This document shows, one piece after another, positions 60,630 to 64,000 of a stretch of 64,000 nucleotides of DNA (positions are counted from its first letter, which is position 1; every line of letters starts with the position of its first letter). The notes beneath the pieces were generated by a model, which was not told the DNA's origin, ran no database searches, and saw nothing but the letters and a program-made list of their open reading frames with translations. The position numbers and the translations under genes are program-made. The stretch is from assembly GCA_964247055.1 (NCBI GenBank), contig OZ176052.1, positions 1,736,001-1,800,000 on the forward strand, written 5' to 3'. Origin of the DNA: Paragordius varius (lineage: Eukaryota > Nematomorpha).

Positions 60630-63600
60630 ATGGATGATATTTTTAAAAAAGTTTTGGAGTTGTTGCCTGGGTCAGATAGTGTTATTTTTAAAGCAATAGA
60701 AAGTAACTATTATTTTATATCTAATATAAATATTTTATTTGATAACTTCATCTGCTTATATTAAATTTTGTATATCACTTCTGAATAATTATAATCGATA
60801 ATTGTATATAATTGGTGTCCAATTTTTATGATTTGTTTTGATGTAGAATTATATTTGCTTCAATAATAATAACAAACACATTTAACTCAAATTCAACGCA
60901 AAAATAAATTTGAAAATGCTTTAAAACAAAATGCCTTTTTAAAAAAAATTAATCGTTAAAATTTCCTCAATTAACATAATTGAAATAATAACATATTTAA
61001 AATAAAATTGAAAAGGATATTGAACAAAAGTGTATTTAAATCACATTTTTTTTGTATTCGAAAATTAGGTAAGTTAATAATTGGGAACTTATGTTAATAG
61101 ATATCAATTTAAATCTCGCTTACCTCCTTTGCAAGGAGAAAATAGCGTATAAAGGTGATATAATAAAATATTTTATTATACCTTCTGATCATATATATGT
61201 ATTGAAATCTTTTTTTGATTATTTTATATAAAAAATAAATTTTTTTATTTATAAAATTATTAAATAAACGGTGTAAATTTCATTTAGTTTTATTTTTAAA
61301 GATAGAGAGAGCTATTAGTGATTTTTTTAATTTCCTTACATAGCTACATTAAATTTATTGTTAATATAGATTTATAAATTTTATTGATTTATATATGGTG
61401 GTTAATTTTAAAATAAATTAAATTAATGACTTAATAATAATTTTCCTCTGGTATAATAATTGTCAAATATTTTGTGTGGATTTCGAATATTTATATATAT
61501 ATGTATTCGGTCGAACTGATACACTTTTAATAATTTAACTTGGATCTTATGAATATAGTTATATAAAACTTTTTGTCAATTAACATTTTTTCAATTATCA
61601 TTATGTTATTTAAATACGATAGATTTTCAAACAAGTCGTCCACAAATTGGGAATTATGATTTTATCAGGTACTTTTTATACAGCCTTTAAAGCACATTAT
61701 GGAATCTTATTAGAGTGAAAATTTGGTTAATTATGATTTAAGCAAAAATAACATTTTATATGCCTGAATACACTGACAATAAAACTCTTTCTCCAACAAT
61801 AAATGAATGACTTTTTAAGTCATTAATATTTTTTCTGCTTTTTGACAATGAATAATTCCCTTTTTCCAATACAATTAAATACCTCTTAATATACTTTATT
61901 TTGGCTAGTTATACTAATTATATTTAATCAAATAAAGTATTTTGTGTTAAAATAAAATTAAGTTTAGATAATTATCTGTATGTATTCACAATAATATAGA
62001 TAATAAAAATAATGTAGATACAATTAAAACTGTAAATTTAGCCTGGAAATTAAATAGGATTGGTTGAGAAAAATTTTTATACATACAATCAGATATTAAA
62101 AGTTTTCGCTTTTAAAACTTATTTTGAATTCACAAAAGACAGGATTTATCTCAAAAACTTTTAAAGTATGTCAGTGCAATTCAAACACGATATTTTTTTT
62201 ATATAACTAGATTAAAGTATATTGAAATTTTGGATTTGATGGTCAAGGGTGGGGATATTCCTTTAGCTATTACTTTGACTGGTTTTGAAGTAATTATTAA
62301 CATTACAATTTTTAATTTCCAAAAATTTTTTTTCAATAAAAGACAAATTATAAATGGAAAATGTGTCGCAAAATATTTATATTATTTCATAGATTTTAGT
62401 AAGAGAGGGCGAAACAGACAGCGAAAAAAAGCTTTTTGTCCACCAAAAAATAGATGGCGTAAAAACTAAAAGTGATTCAAGCTGTCCTCCCGATTTCTCC
62501 AACAACATTTTGATGAGTTTGTTATTTGCTCTAACGCATGGTTTAGTTGAAGAAATAACCGATAAATTTCGAATAATACAGGTTTTTTTTATTAATTATA
62601 AGCACCCATTGCTTTTAAATAAGGGTAGTGTTAAACAAAATAAAAATTATTATTATTTCCATAAAATTATGATTAATAATCAATTTTTTGTTATTCAAAC
62701 ATAACATATTATTTTATTTTTTTATTGTAACAAATTTTGATTGAAAAAATGATGATTTAGAATTTTTTTCTATCGCTTTTGATAATATTTAAGAATTTGA
62801 GTCATTAAATATTGGAAATAATGTTATTCTCATAAGATGTTTTGTTTAAAAGTGCTGTTTTTCCACGAAAGCTTAGCATAAGAGATTGTCATTACAAAGC
62901 TGTCCACCTTATTTGTTTTTTCCAATTTTAAAGGCTTTTATTAAAAATAATAATAAATATTTGGATATAAGTGTAATTGATAGGGGAATCAAATAAAATC
63001 ACTATATCTAAAAATGGAAATATAGTAGGATATTTAGGCATTCATTGGAATATATTTTCGATTTATATATATATTTATATATATATATATATTGTATAGG
63101 GCTTATTTTGCGCTTTCGATATATATATAAATGCAGATACCTTAGATATTTTATTGTATTTATTAATATTTTCTGTTAAAATAAATCATTTTATATATTT
63201 GTCATGTTAGCTTATCCATAATATAGCCACGCTTTACCCTCACCATTTTACACATCCTGGCCAATTTATCAAAATATATAAGGTAGGTTAACTAATTTTT
63301 TTAAATTTTTTTAAGTAAATAATATTTTTGTATAATATTTTATACCGTTTGCAAATATTCATTGACAATTCAAATTCACCCTAAAAATAAATACATTTGG
63401 CTCATTAATAAGAAATATATTCTTTTAGCATAGTTTATTATTTTTTCCGTATTAAATTAATTTTTAACTTAAATTTATTTTTTAAAAATATAAAAAAAAT
63501 ATGCAATTTTTAATCTTAAAAAACACATAATTTATTTTAGGGTGAATATGAATTTTCGGAAGGGTAAATTTGAACTGTAAATGGTATATATTTTAAAATT

Positions 63601-63869
63601 TTTAGCTGTTATTGCAAACGTACGAAACGGTGACCCACGAAACGCAACTTACAAAACGCATTAGAATTAATATCTTTCAAATGTTTCAAACTTACATTCA
63701 TTTTTATCATCAATTTTTGGAAAATGAATTTCATTCTAACGCAACTAATAATACCCCTGATCAAATTGATGATAAAAATTTATATTCACACCTCGAAATA
63801 ATGGCAAATATTGATAAACTCATTCTTTACGTATCGGATGATTGTAAATTTTATAATACCAAGTTTGTC
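60630..63869 (+). CDS. Unrecognised protein, right copy of inverted gene pair (partial)
   Basis: Exons 60630-60702, 61623-61668, 62211-62289, 62393-62581, 63211-63282 and 63606-63869 have the same lengths and phases as the left copy except for nine extra bases in the last exon, and give about 241 residues beginning MDDIFKKVLELLPGS. In exon 2 both base differences from the left copy are synonymous, supporting the chosen frame; in exon 4 nearly all differences change the residue. A further exon may begin at 63914 after a 44-nt intron (63870-63913), open to the window end. I do not recognise the family; no signal peptide, membrane segment or catalytic motif is visible. The first intron contains a stretch (about 61100-61190) that could be a copy-specific exon, but the left copy does not preserve it. 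Confidence 0.62.
63341..63590. mobile_element. Foldback MITE, family 1, right-arm copy
   Basis: TATACCGTTTGCAAATATTC to TTTGAACTGTAAATGGTATA, in the same intron as the copy at 2023-2270 of the left arm. Confidence 0.8.
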
Positions 63870-64000
63870 GTTTTTATGGTTTTGTTTTCGATCTTTTAAT
63901 TTATTTCCTATAGAGAAATTATGTCAAATATGAAACAATCACAATAAAAATTAAGAATATAAAGAAAAATATAAAGAGTAAAGCTAAATTATTTTTTTGT

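Larger units (their letters stand above)
60430..64000 (+). repeat. Right arm of the large inverted duplication
   Basis: Inverted relative of 1-6330. The inner edge is near 60430, where TTTAATAATTCAATACCACT and the surrounding sequence still matches 6250-6330 in complement; nearer the spacer the similarity fades. This arm lacks the insertion found at 5187-6177. It runs off the right end of the window. Confidence 0.9.

Noticed and set aside
61100-61190. Possible exon in the first intron of the right gene copy (NINLNLAYLLCKEKIAY)
   Set aside because: The left copy has lost the acceptor and the frame, and exon 1 joins the next firm exon in phase without it.

Overview
This window is animal genomic DNA, strongly AT-rich, with intron-containing genes, many (TA)n microsatellites and many degraded transposable elements. 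The set of genes (a Sans/USH1G-type ankyrin protein, a Kir potassium channel, RAB3GAP2, ChaC, a leucine-rich-repeat membrane protein) points to an invertebrate metazoan, possibly an arthropod. I cannot name the species. There are no operons, bacterial genes or CRISPR arrays, and I recognised no viral element.

Layout. Positions 1-6330 and 60430-64000 are diverged inverted copies of each other and carry two copies of an unrecognised multi-exon gene. Between them lie: an interspersed repeat inserted in the left arm (5187-6177); a repeat mosaic (6480-8960); an LRR type I membrane protein (9486-11950, +); a Sans-like protein (17668-12122, -) convergent with the LRR gene; a transposon-rich stretch of about 8.5 kb (19882-28450) with a hairpin MITE, a LINE reverse-transcriptase remnant split by a small hAT element, and a 3.3-kb hAT relic that itself contains another repeat; an RS-rich basic protein (29416-28757, -); a GNAT acetyltransferase (33252-29924, -) with a dead Tc1/mariner element in its first intron; RAB3GAP2 (36060-46993, +; 26 predicted exons); an inward-rectifier K+ channel (47233-48629, +); a ChaC2-type gamma-glutamylcyclotransferase (51900-56858, +); and a gene-poor stretch to the right arm.

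The most interesting observation is a set of introns only 24-31 nt long in RAB3GAP2 and in ChaC. Splicing them out is needed to keep the conserved protein sequences in frame. Exon models were made by eye from GT-AG borders, phase agreement and remembered family sequences; exons could be missing or extra. The genes have no obvious common pathway.
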